Positions 1 to 11,720 of a DNA stretch of 64,000 nt are shown in pieces. The position numbers and the translations under genes were made by a program. Source of the stretch: Pyrus communis (lineage: Eukaryota > Streptophyta > Magnoliopsida > Rosales > Rosaceae); assembly GCF_963583255.1 (NCBI RefSeq), contig NC_084813.1:6744001-6808000 (forward strand), written 5' to 3'. The notes beneath the pieces were generated by a model. That model saw nothing but the letters and a program-made list of their open reading frames with translations, was not told the DNA's origin and searched no databases. Within the stretch, counting starts at the first letter, position 1, and each line of letters starts with the position of its first letter.

Positions 1-1
1 G

Positions 2-1955
2 CAGCAGCCCGTGTTTTCTGGGTTTAGTCCTACCGAGTAGCCTACTGAGGAGCAGCCAACAAGTCAGGAAGAGGAGCAGCCCACGGGTCTCACGGGTATT
101 GAGTTGGAAGATGAGATACAGCCGCCCAATTGCAGTGAAACAGAGCAGCAATTACAACATGTGTCACGATATACTACTTCTCATAACCAATCGTCTTCTA
201 CACCGGATGCACCTCCACTTCGTCGCCTTCCAGAGCGTATTAATAGAGGTATTCCCAAACCCACTTATGAGGCAGATCCTGAGTGTAAACACAAGTATTC
301 CATGAGTGAGCCAAACTCTAATTCTAGAGTGAGATACCCATTAAATCATTATGTGTCTACTTGTCACCTGTCAGAATCAAATAAGTCATTTGTATATCAA
401 TTATCTACTGTATCTATTCCTAACAGTGTGCAGGAGGCGTTAGTAGATTCCCGCTGGAAAGATGCAATGAACGAGGAATTGAGATCGTTGAAAAAGAATG
501 CTACCTGGGAAATAACTGACTTGCCAGCCGGAAAGAAAACAGTGGGATGCAAATGGGTTTATACAGTAAAATATAAAGCCGACGGAACGGTAGATCGCTT
601 TAAAGCAAGATTGGTGGCAAAGGGGTATACACAGAAATATGGCATTGATTACACTGATACGTTCGCACCAGTGGCAAAGATCAATACAGTTCATGTTCTA
701 CTGTCCTTAGCAGCAAATCTGGATTGGCCTTTGCAACAGTTCGACGTAAAAAATGCTTTCCTCCATGGAGATCTGACTGAGGAGATTTACATGGACCTTC
801 CACCAGGGTGCAGTGATTCAGACAGACGGAAACAAAAGGTATGTAGGCTCAAGAAATCACTGTATGGATTAAAGCAGTCTCCTAGAGCCTGGTTTGGTAG
901 ATTTACCAAGTCCATGAGGGCATTTGGGTATATACAGAGTAATTGGGATCACATGTTGTTTCTGAAACACCAGAACGGAAAGGTTACGGCTCTAATTGTG
1001 TATGTGGATGATATGGTGGTTACTGGTGATGATCCTGTTGAGCAAGCAGCCTTGAAAAGTTATTTGTCCATAGAATTTGAAATGAAAGATCTTGGTCCTT
1101 TGAAATATTTTCTTGGGATTGAAGTATCAAGATGCAAGTCCGGGATATTTCTATCACAAAGGAAGTATGTTCTTGACCTGTTGGAAGAAACCGGTATGAC
1201 AGCATGTAAGCCGGTGTCTACTCCGTTGGCCGAAGGAATGAAGTTGGGTATAGATCAGAACCAAGTACCGGTTGATAAAGGGAGGTATCAAAGGTTAGTA
1301 GGAAGATTAATGTACTTGGCTCACACTAGGCCCGATTTTGCTCATGCCTTAAGTGTGATTAGTCAATATATGCACAATCCAGGAGAACAACATATGAGTG
1401 CAGTTATGAGATTTGAGTTACTTAAAGGGAAGCCCTGGTAAAGGAATTTTATTTCGGAAAAATGAGCATTTCAGAATTGAGTGCTATACGGATGCTGATT
1501 GGGCATGATCGACGGATGATAGACGCTCGACATCTGGGTATTTCACCTTTGTTGGGGGAAATCTAGTAACGTGGAGAAGCAAGAAGCAGAATGTCGTATC
1601 AAGGTCAAGTGCAGAAGCCGAATTTAGAGGCATGGCACTCGGTATTTGTGAACTCTTGTGGCTTAAGTTTCTGTTGCAAGATGTGGGTGTCAAACAAGGT
1701 CTGCCTATGAAGTTATTCTGTGACAATAAAGCTGCACGGGATATTGCTCATAATCCTGTGCAACATGATCGGACCAAGCATGTAGAGGTTGATCGGTTCT
1801 TTATTAAAGAGAAGCTAGATAATAAAGTAATTGAGGTTCCTCCCATAGGAACGGACGACCAAGTAGCAGATATTCTCACGAAGGCGGTTTCTAGTAACAA
1901 GTTCTCCAGATTTCTAGACAAGTGGGGCATGTGCAACATCTATGGACCAACTTGA
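2..1955 (+). pseudogene. Ty1/copia retrotransposon pol, 3' part (reverse transcriptase and RNase H), broken
   Basis: The translation shows the copia RVT_2 reverse transcriptase (the KWVYTVKYKADG, GYTQ and FDVKNAFLHGDL blocks and the active-site YVDDM near 1000-1015), followed by RNase H with the SRSSAEAE and LADILTKA-type motifs (here VADILTKAV near 1870-1890). The reading frame is open from 104 to 1441. A one-base insertion near 1425 then shifts the frame, an in-frame TGA lies at about 1507, and RNase H continues to the stop at 1953-1955. A TAG also lies upstream at about position 40. Gag, protease and integrase would lie to the left of the window. In copia elements the polyprotein supplies reverse transcription and integration; this copy cannot make one intact. 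The family call is certain, the sublineage is not. Confidence 0.95.
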
Positions 1956-1962
1956 GGGCGAG

Positions 1963-2150
1963 TGTTGACTTGTATTAGGATTCCTATAATTGTGGGATTC
2001 CTACTACAATTGGTTTCCTAGTTTAGGATGTAATTATTCTTTCCCTTATTCTTTCCCATATTTATTCTTTCCCATATCTGTATAGTGTTGTATATATACC
2101 TTGTTTTGATATGAAATAAAATGATTCATTGAAAAGCATTCTTTCTTCTG
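1963..2150 (+). repeat. Putative 3' LTR of the copia element
   Basis: It starts with TGTTGACTTG eight bases after the pol stop, directly behind a purine-rich tract (gagggcgag) that fits a polypurine tract. It contains a TATA-like run near 2091 and an AATAAA signal near 2115. The right edge is uncertain because the 5' LTR is outside the window and no target-site duplication can be checked. Confidence 0.65.
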
Positions 2151-2653
2151 GGGGTATGGGTTCGAAGGTTTATGTGTGTGTCGATCAGAAATGGGAGATG
2201 GAAAGTGAGTTGAAGGAGATCCGAGAATGAAAGATAGTGTATGAGCTGAGAGAGGAAGAGAGAGATAGGGTGAAAGTCTGCCACATGGCAGATAGAGAGA
2301 GGAGAGAAATTTAGAGGAATTATGAAAATGGGATCTGGATTGGGTAGAAATTCTGGTTTTGCTGCTGATGTCCATGATTTGGTTTTGCCGCTGCGCAGCA
2401 AAGCTGTTTTGTTTTGTTTTGTTTTTTATTTTTTTTAAACATCCAGACCGCCGGAATCTGGGATGCGTTTAGTTCTGATTGTGTGATGCGGCGCTGCGCT
2501 GCTCGTTTGGTTCTGTCTTTACAGAATCTGCGTTTTAATTTTTTCTTAAAATACCCAAACCAAATGATGTCGGTATGACTTGGGGTTTGAAAAAAATAAA
2601 TAAAACAGTGCGGTTTGTGGGAAAGTGTGGTGCTAATTAGAGACTGAGGTGGG
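2151..2653. other. Intergenic, no gene seen
   Basis: Low-complexity and AT-rich sequence with scattered short ORFs that look like chance. No domain, splice pattern or repeat pair was recognised apart from the terminal repeat that begins at its right edge. Confidence 0.5.
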
Positions 2654-3462
2654 CTGCAGGACTGGTGTCTCTAAATTTTGTGTCTCCTCAATATCTCTTT
2701 TCTAATTGCTTGACGCGTGTCTTTCAACTTAATCCTGTTAACTTTATTATTTCTTTCATTAAAAGGAGAATTTCCAAAAATCCTCTAGGCACACGCACCG
2801 CAACCCCACCGGAAAACATCTCTTTCCTCCAGTCTCACGACCGGAAAAACATCCTACTCCTCCAGTTTCACGGTTGGGAAAACATCCTCCCCCTCCAGTC
2901 TCTCTGGGCACACGAATCGACTCAATTTTAACCATCGTTCGTAGATCTGTCGGGGAAACATCCAGTCGAATCCTCCGACTGTGAGCATCTGGCCTGATTA
3001 GAAACCAGACTATCCACCCCACAACAGCGGCTAGCTAGGCCACCACCAATACCCTCATTAGAATCCAACATCCTCCTCCTCCAGTCTCTCTCACTATCAT
3101 TATAATGCAAAATCCCAGCCAAAACATCCTCCTCCTTTGATGGTTAAATCCATATGAAATTATGGGAGAGAAAGAGAGAGATAGGAGATTTGGTCGACGT
3201 CTATGAATATACGGAGTTGTTGTTGACGAGGTGGGCTGGTTATGGGTTTGGGTGATTCAATGGCTATCGGTAGAACTGAAGAATTTGGCGTTTACTCTAC
3301 CTTGGTATTTCTGGGTTTTTGGTTTTAATTTCCGATACAAAATAATCAAAATAATGAAATTAACAGTGTTAACCTTTTGGTAAGTTGGAAGACACGTGTC
3401 AAGTAATTAGAAAAGAGACACTAAAGAGACACAAAATTTAAAAACACCAGACCTACGGCCAT
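2654..3462. mobile_element. Non-autonomous element with about 100-bp terminal inverted repeats (Mutator-like?)
   Basis: The left end (about 2657-2755) and the right end (about 3360-3455) are reverse complements over roughly 100 bp with some mismatches; both carry the blocks aaattttgtgtctc and tctcttttctaatt. The flanks hold a near-identical 9-mer, tgaggtggg at 2645-2653 and tgaggtgtg at 3463-3471, which would fit the 9-bp target duplication of Mutator-like elements. The interior contains imperfect repeats of a 'catcctcctcctccagtctc'-like unit and no transposase. Long inverted repeats are certain; the superfamily is inferred. Confidence 0.65.
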
Positions 3463-3471
3463 TGAGGTGTG

Positions 3472-4544
3472 GGATTGTGGGGACCACCTGATGAAATTCA
3501 AGCACCCCACAATTTTTATTTTGAATGAAGATAATCAATTTTTATTCTGGTCTCATCTAAAAAGAAAACTATAAGAAAATAAATACAAAAAAGTTAACGT
3601 AAAATCAAATAGAAATTTACAAGACATCATTTTTATTTAAATCAGGAGAAAATATGAAATTTTATATTTCATTTGTAAATTTTCTATGCTAAGTGGCAAA
3701 GGTTTTCAATGAAAATTGACTATCCTATAAAATATGGGTGGAAGACTTGAGTGTTAAGAGAAGGAGTCTTGTCAAAATCACTATAACTTCTAAGGATATA
3801 AATTAATATTGTAACTTGATTTTGATTGTATCTATATAGGATGGGATTCTTACTTGTACACCAAGCATAAACGTTGTATAAATATAAGCTTTTGTGTTAT
3901 GAATCATTCAGAGTATATTTTCTACAATTGAAAGTGAAATTTTTTTTAGTAAAGAAATTCAGTGGAAGATAACAATGCATTACAAGATGGTTGCACTGTC
4001 ATGCCTAAAGATATATAATTAACGACTAATCATTGTGATTTTTTTACATGGGTACTATACCATGTTTGATCTTCAAGACCTCGGACTTATGGTGACCTCG
4101 AATTTTTTTGCATAGGTACTGCCACGTTTTCATGATATGAAACTTCATTGATAATAATTCAAATTTATTTGTTGATAGATTATGAACGAAATTAATAGTC
4201 TACTATTTAAAAGGATTTAGTTGTCTACATTTTTTTTTTAACCTTTTACACTTCCAAATTTCGCCCCTCCTTCCGACAATTCATAGCTTCATCATTGGGT
4301 GAGTATGTATAGCCACACTCTTTCTAAAAGGTTGCTACTATTAACACTCTAGCCCATCATATTCTGCACTACTTCCTATACAAATTTTCTCTTGTGTTTT
4401 TATAAATTTAAAGTACAAATACTTTTTGGAGTGTCTAAAAATAGCTCTAAGTTTGCTGCTTTATCCCATAAAAAAACCTACAAAAAAGTGGAGGCGGAAC
4501 AGTATAATTATCCACTATTTCTAGCTCCTGATTTTAGCGGCTTA
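3472..4544. other. Intergenic AT-rich, no gene seen
   Basis: AT-rich, with no ORF resembling a known family. It ends where the large duplicated block starts at about 4545. Confidence 0.5.
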
Positions 4545-5190
4545 GTTAACATTCATAAGTATATTCACCAAAGGTGTCTATCTTGCAGAGTTTAGGTTGG
4601 CACACTCTAGCTTGCAAGACCAAAATGTGTTAATATGGAGAGCAACTTGCACAGGATGAGTTCAACGTCACATGAAGTCTCAATCTAATAATATCATGTC
4701 AAGTAGAAAAAAAACTTATATTTGGTATGACATTATTGAACTAGGACACTCGGTAGCGGTAATTCTGTTCCCAATTAATATTTCTCGTTAATAATGGGGG
4801 ATTTGGATATGGTAAGACGTTATTGTACTAGGACGCCTCGGTAATCCTGTTCCCAAGACGCCTCGGTAATCCTGTTCCCAATTAATATTTCTCATTAATA
4901 TGAAGGATTTGGATTTGGATTTGGTAGTTAGAGTCAGAGTATACATGTACAGACACATCGATGCATTCATGTACCACTGCACTACAATGACTTCAAGAAC
5001 AAGCATTAAGTTGTGAACTGAATTAATAACGATTGAGTTGGCGGACTGAGCATTTAATTCTTCAAGCTCTTAATTAGTTTGCCAGTCTACCTTCTTCTTG
5101 CTAGTCCATAAACTGGAGCTGGGGTGAGTGATCTGCTGACAACTCTAAGGCTTTGAAGCAGATCTTCAAGCTTTTTATAAGCTTCAAAAA

Positions 5191-8100
5191 ATGGCTTCTT
5201 TTCACCGGAAAATTCATGACTTCTCTTCAAAAACACATCTTAAAGCTCCCCATTTTCTAATAGTTATTCCGAAGTCTATTTGTACACAGACCAAACTTGT
5301 GAGTATCTCTCTCTCTCTCTCTCTCTCTAACCGTAGTCTTTACCTGCTTACATTTATGCTTGTACTCGTATTTAATGTCCGTGCTTGATTTTGGAGATTA
5401 GTTTGAAACAAAAAACGAAATGGTTACCAATCGTTCCTTGCTTTTTTTAGTTCTCACAATTTAGCTTTTAAGTTGTTAGTTTTTGGTTTTATGAAAGCTG
5501 AAAATGAAATGGTTATCAAACGGCACCAAAGTATTTAACCCCTCTCACAATGAAGAGTCTGACTTAATGGGATTTGATGCAGTTAATGTACCCATATATT
5601 TCATAGCCACAAAGATCAGATAATTTTTTTCACTATACGAACAGTTTGGTGACAAGTTCTGTGTTGTGCAGAGGATTCCAAACAAATTTTTTAGGAAATA
5701 TGGAGATGATCTTTCGAATCCAGTATTTCTTAAGCTTCCCACTGGTTCAGAATGGAAAATAGAACTCAGAATATGGGAGGGTGAGGTCTGGTTCGGCGAG
5801 GGTTGACCAAAGTTCTCGAAGTTTTACTCTCTAGACTGCTGTCATTCGTTAGTTTTCGGATATGAAGGGAATTCAACATTCCGCGTTCGTGTATTTGACA
5901 AGGATTTCACAGAGATCAACTATCCATTGACAATGCCCGAGATGGAAGAAACCGATCAAGATGATGATTCCAACAGTAGTTCTTGGGATGGTGATGACGA
6001 CTCTGATTGTGTTGAAGTCTTGGACAACATCATGTCCCGCTCAAGAAAAATAAGGGAAAAATTTTCATTGTCATGTCCTCGGCCTCATAAGAAGCACAGA
6101 ACAAGTTCAACTGGTAAAACCAGACACCAAAAAAATACTCTAATTACATTAGGAAATGATGTTTGAGAAAATAAAATCTAAATCAGAAATAAAAATTGAA
6201 CATTAATACGCAACATATGTTTCGCTTCCAATTTTTTACCTTACTGTGCTTTCTGCCATTCTGTTCTAACTTGTAATATCCTACCGTGTCTTTTACATGC
6301 AAAGCTGAGTTTGCATCCAAAAGACACGGCGAAGGCACGTCCAGCACTCCAAAACGTGCTCAAACAGTTCTTGGGAGGATGCATGCGTCGAATGCAAGAG
6401 GAAAAGCTGCTGTAGCTCTTCGGAGAGCTACAGCTTTCAAATCTGACAACCCTTCTTTCATAGTTCCCATGAAGCGTACTTATATCAATGGACATTCTGT
6501 GGTAAGTTCTCTATAGACAACCATCCTGGACCGTCAAACTTGTTTGCTTATCGTCTTTTCCTTCATTTGATTATATTCAGTGGCTGCCTTCAAAATTGTG
6601 TATCCACATGAGACGTCTTGGTAAGCATTCTGGTGCCGTTACCCTTCGGGTTTTTGATGGGAGAACTTGGTCTGTTGAAATGAAATGTGAAAAGGCAACC
6701 AGACCAAAACTCAGATTGCAGTATGGTTGGACTGAATTTGTAAGAGGCAATAATTTGGAAGTTGGTGATGTGTGCGTACTTGTGTTGATCGATGACACTA
6801 AACTTGTGTTTGAAGTTGTCATTTTTCGCGCCACAGAAACTGCACACACATTCTCACCACCAGGTACGTTGTCTTTTAATTTCTGAACTGATTAATTGAT
6901 GGAAGTGCCATAGAGATTAACTACCCATCACGTTCATCTTTTGTGATGTGCCTGCAGATGTTGACGGGGAACAAACAATTTCCCAAATGGAAGAAACTGA
7001 TGAAGATGAGGATTCCATTGAAATCTTGGACGAATTTCCAACATGCCCGAAAACAAAGAAGAAATCACCAATAGCACCACAGTCTCACAAGAAAAACAGA
7101 ACATGTTCAGTTAGCACAGCAGAAAACCACATAAAGAAATTTGGTGGCTCGTCTTTGACTAAAAAAATAATGAACCGAAGAACTCTTCAAGTTCTTAGGA
7201 AGATGAACCCAGTTATGGCACATGGTACAAATAGAGCCCTCCAGAGAGCAAGGGCTTTCAAATCTGAATACCCTTCTTGCACAGTTGTTATGAGTCCCTC
7301 GTATATCCATGCACATTATGTGGTAAGCTTTTTATAGAGAGACATAATGTACAAGTTCTGCTAATTTTATGTCTACATATATGTGCGTGTTAGTTTTGAA
7401 ACTGAAAATTAAGCTCAAGCAAATTACAACGCAAATCCTCTCCAAATTACCTGATTCTCTTTCTTTTCAGTATTTGGGAGCCAAGTTTACCAAGGAACAC
7501 TTTCTTAAGTGGAATTATCATCAAGTAATCCTTCGTGTTTCGGATGGAAGAACTTGGCCTGTCAAATTAAGCAAACGTCAGAAAAACATGGTCCGGCTCC
7601 AGAATGGTTGGATTACATTTGTGCAAGACAATCATTTGGAAATTGGTGATGTGTGTGTATTTGCGTTGATTAACAACATCAAAGGTTTAATGGATGTTGT
7701 TATTTTCCGCACTATAGAAGCTGCACGTTGCAACTTGTCACAAGGTAAGTTGTCTATTAATTTCTGAACTGATTAGTTGATGGAATTGCCGTAGAGATAC
7801 CTGTCACCTTAATCTTTTGCGATGTGCATGCAGACGTTGATGGTGAAAAAACAATGTCCCAAACTGAGGAAACTGATGAAGATGATGATCGTGTTGAAAT
7901 CTTGGACGATTCTCCACCATGCCTGAAAACAAAGAAAAATCCACCAATTGCAACACAGCCTCACAAGAAAAACAGAGCAGGTTCCATTAGCACTTCAGAA
8001 AACCACATGAAGACATTTGGTGGCTCGTCTTGGACTAAAGAATTAGTAAAACGAAGACCTGATCAGGTTCCTAGGATGATGAATCCACTTATGGAAAGCG

Positions 8101-8784
8101 GAACAAATAGAGCTCTTCAGAGAGCAAGGGCTTTCAAATCTGAATACCCTTGTTAAACGGTTGTTATGCATCCCTCGTATATCCAGGCAAATACTTTGGA
8201 TTGAAAACTATTAAGCTAGAGAGACAGATCATGTACAACTTCTGCTAGTATGAATTGAAAACTATTAAGCTAAAAAAAATTACGTTCTAAATACACCAAA
8301 AATTTAGTCTTACCTGCTTCTCTTTCTATTTCAGAATTTGGAAGCTAAGTTTGCCCGGGAACATCTTCTAAACAGGACTCATGATAATGTGATTCTTCGT
8401 GTTTCTGGTGGAAGAACTTGGCCTGTCAAATTACACCAATATAGCAAAACTGTAATGAAATTCCAGACTGGCTGGATGACATTTGTGCAAGACAATGGTC
8501 TGGAAATCGGTGATGTGTGTGTTTTCATGTTGATCAATAATACCGAACATTTAATTGATGTAGTCATTTTCCGCAGTAGAGAAACTGCTGATTGCACCTT
8601 TCCACCAGGTGAGCAAGTTTTCTGATGGTTGTAAGTTTCTTTATGCTCCATTAGGTCTGTCATCTGCATAACTTATACGCGTGTTATTCTTCTCCGTTTT
8701 TCTGTCTTTGTTTTAGGGAAAGCTCAATCAATTTCCAAGGACCAGTTCAAGTCAAAAAATAAGAAAGTAGCCGGATGGATGTAG
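5191..8784 (+). pseudogene. REM-type transcription factor gene with four B3 domains, copy A, broken
   Basis: Proposed exons from GT-AG sites and comparison with copy B are 5191-5298, 5672-6113, 6305-6501, 6581-6863, 6958-7322, 7471-7744, 7834 to about 8210, 8335-8608 and 8717-8784. They encode four B3 DNA-binding domains joined by acidic linkers (MEETDEDDDS-type) followed by basic HKKNRT stretches. Domains 2-4 each end in the pattern GW..FV..N.LE.GDVCVF..I then a VVIFR strand. This is the architecture of plant REM (reproductive meristem) B3 proteins, which bind DNA in the nucleus. Lesions are a TGG-to-TGA nonsense at 5804-5806 in domain 1, a TAA at about 8154 where copy B has TGC, and loss of the donor site after exon 7. 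Intron 1 starts with a CT microsatellite. A shortened product is possible, but the full protein is not. Confidence 0.88.
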
Positions 8785-9712
8785 TTGTTGAAGCTGAGTA
8801 TTTCACCACGAATACTACCAAACATGAATCTGAATATTGAAGTAAGAGGAAAAAAGGCCTGCAACTTTAAGGATGTCCATGTCCTCCACTTGTTATTTTG
8901 ATCACCCTCATAAAGGGCATCATCCTAAGAACCTCTTTGGTTGTTATGAATTTCAACTTCATCTTGAACACTACATTTTGGATGTCATAGTTATGAGATA
9001 TGTTGTCTTTGTGCTTAACCTTAACTTAGGTGAAACGAGTTCCCTGCCACCCTGGACACGCGAGCCACTTATACAAGGCAATGTAACGAGTCTTGCACAT
9101 TACCTTGAGTGACCATAGGCATCATGGTGGCAGTAAACTTGTTTCATGATAGTCTCTATCCAACAATCAATATTCCGTACACTATAATTTTCATCTTGTC
9201 TTACTTGAGTGTGTACCATTCTGGTTAGTTATTACTTGTTCGTGGTAAGGAATTAACACATTCTTCTGCATAATGGATTACTCTTAGTTACCGTCCATGA
9301 AAAAGAAAGAACCTCTAACAGAATGACATAACAGGAGAGACATGAAATGCTTTTTTTTCCCCTCAAAGTGATCGAACTCAGTAGCATACATGGAAAAACA
9401 TCTCAAGTTCAAATGATGGGTCGGTAGATGGGAAAATATGTATCAACCCAGCGCATCTCCACATCACCTGAAAATATCAAAATAATCAACTTAGAGGCTG
9501 CGAAACAACTGTGTCTATGATAAATAACCAAAAAACAACAACTAAGGGAACAATTGAAGGATTTTCAAAGCAAATAATACTCAACATACTTAATAGCTAC
9601 CTTTTGGATAAAGCACTCAAATGGCAATTCCCAAATGGCAGGTATGTCTGATACTGAGCACGACGGTTCAAGATATTAGTCACAGTTAATTTATCAAACA
9701 AGTGGCGTGCAC
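8785..9712. other. REM copy A 3' flank, no further gene seen
   Basis: Conserved with the region after the REM gene in copy B (53561 onward), so likely 3' UTR and flank. Around 9376-9620 copy A has about 230 bp that copy B lacks. No coding family was recognised. Confidence 0.55.
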
Positions 9713-9950
9713 CATTCCCACGATGTAGGGGTGATTGTGCAGGTGATAAAGCTTAGTTGATACTAGGAGTTCTTGGGTTAGCAGTTAGAGTTCAAAGTTT
9801 GGAGTGCTCCCTATTTCTTACCTTATATTTCCTTTGGACTTTCTTGTTGGAACCTGAGTTATTGTAAATGTTGTTAATTTTAGTCTCAGTATTTCACTTA
9901 TTTTCCTTGCACCTCCTACAGTAGACCATATGTCTGGATCGGAGCGTGAC
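9713..9950. repeat. LTR-derived fragment, internally deleted relative to copy B
   Basis: Matches the right end of the 1.2-kb LTR-like block at 55741-56952. In copy A the sequence passes straight from 'gtggcgtgc' to 'accattcccacg', and the 974 bp present between the two GTGC motifs in copy B is missing. It ends in a gcgtgac-type tract resembling the 3' end of plant gypsy LTRs. No TG..CA boundaries or target duplication could be fixed. Confidence 0.55.
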
Positions 9951-11240
9951 AACAAATGACTTGTAAGTCCTTAGGCCAATTTCACCATGCATTAATGTAT
10001 GAAAGTCGATCGCACGAGAGCAACCATTCATAGCAGCACTCTTCTAGGTAACCCATACTAACTCAGTACATGGAGCAAGATCTACTCCTTCGACCTTAAG
10101 ATTAAATGAACTATTAATAGAACAGTGGTTAGTCGAACAAATTCAATACAATTGGATATTTTGACTTTAAGCTAAGCACTATATTGCTAAAAAAAAAGTG
10201 CCCATATTGTTGTGAATGTAAGAAAAAGGAGTTTGCACTATCCACTGCTCATTTTGCTAAATGAGAGGACTAGAATCTATTCATTTCAAGTAAGTAAAAA
10301 TCAGAACTGGAAGATCGAGATATCGGATATTGAAAAGTGATTAAATTGCCATCTTAACAATCAATTTAAACTATGTACACCTACATGTATCACATTCGTT
10401 CTTAGATAAAAATGAAGCTGCTGATGAGATAATCGATTCCTTGTTTATGGCAATTATTACTTAAACTTCTCGTGCATACCAGCTTTCAATACTCAACAAC
10501 ATATGGAAATAAGGCCCGATCCAGTAATCTGGAGAGAAGAGGATCCCTGAACCCTTAAAACTCACAAACATCTTTTGGCAAGATAAAATGAGTCAAATTG
10601 CCAAAGCACAAAAGAAAAAAAATAATGTATTGGGACAATTATTTAAAAACAAATTCCAAACCTTTTGTACAATGCAAGATGGTCTGGGGTTATTGAATTG
10701 GCTTTGTTGTGGCCCAATGTCACCTGGAAAAAAAACCGTCAATGAGAAGTATCCAATTTTTTTTTTCTTTACTATGCTCAATCATGTGGATGAGCACCGT
10801 ACTGCTATAATGATGAAAATTATTTGTCAAATTGTTTACCATTTTATCAGAAAATCTTGATATACAAAAAAAAAAAAAAAAAACTTGTATGGAATGACGA
10901 TCCTTTAAAATCAATGACCATATTCAGTAAATAATTGAATGTAAAACAATAGACAAAACAATAGACAAAACCATTTTAACATAATAGATGTAACTTGTAG
11001 ACATGTTGCCGCCTAATAACATACTATTAGATTCGATTGAATACCATTTTCTCGGGATCTAGAGCTCGGTGACGATTCCCTCCTTATTTTGCATCTTGTT
11101 GATTGAGATTGTAACCCTAGAAACCAAAATCAAACAAACATATATAGAAACATATATTAGAACTTACACGAATCGGAAAGGATTTTGAAGATTCGGAATG
11201 TTATGAAGAGAGGAAAACATGATGAAACAGATATGAGAAT
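9951..11240. other. Intergenic, duplicated in copy B, no gene seen
   Basis: Collinear with about 56953-62080 of copy B once the copy-B elements are removed. It includes the empty target sites for three copy-B elements: a single TTA at about 10556, a single taaaatca near 10910, and the sequence spanning about 10930-10990. No ORF here resembles a known protein. Confidence 0.6.
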
Positions 11241-11516
11241 TTACTGCGCTGCTCCAATAGCTGTAGCTGCTCCATTTGTATCTGTTGTTGCTTCCTTGCC
11301 TTCATTCCACGACAACATGGCGAAAACGTGTTCAGAAAAATAAAAATGCCCAAACAACAAGTTTCTTTTTTCCTGAAAAGATATTTCTAAAATAACAAAA
11401 TCCAAATACAACATAATGAAGGAACCTCAATGTAAGCTGCAGCAGCCTCCGAATGCTTCTCAGTTGCCCTTGCAATGAAAGTGTCTCAACGACAGACCAT
11501 TTAAAGAGGAATCCTG
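11241..11516 (-). pseudogene. LEUNIG/LEUNIG_HOMOLOG-like co-repressor fragment, copy A
   Basis: On the minus strand, 11426-11516 reads GFLFKWSV, then after a one-base shift ARATEKHSEAAAAYIE, followed by a donor site. 11241-11309 reads KARKQQQIQMEQLQLLEQ. These match in order the end of the LUFS domain and the start of the glutamine-rich linker of plant LEUNIG-family transcriptional co-repressors. The rest of the LUFS domain and all WD40 repeats are absent. It is a short exon-pair remnant with a frameshift and no start codon. Its twin lies at 62081-62390. Confidence 0.72.
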
Positions 11517-11720
11517 CAACGACAGACCATTCAAATCTAAGGTTTACTCTCCAGAAAATTATTCAAAACATATACTGTAAAATATTCGCAACAAAATCTT
11601 AAAAAAAAAAAAATACATAACATACTATCAAATCATGTCATCTCGGTGAACGAAATATATGAAATGAAAAAAAAGTACATTCTCATATCACAAAAACAGT
11701 CTTTCGTCATCAAACAATTT

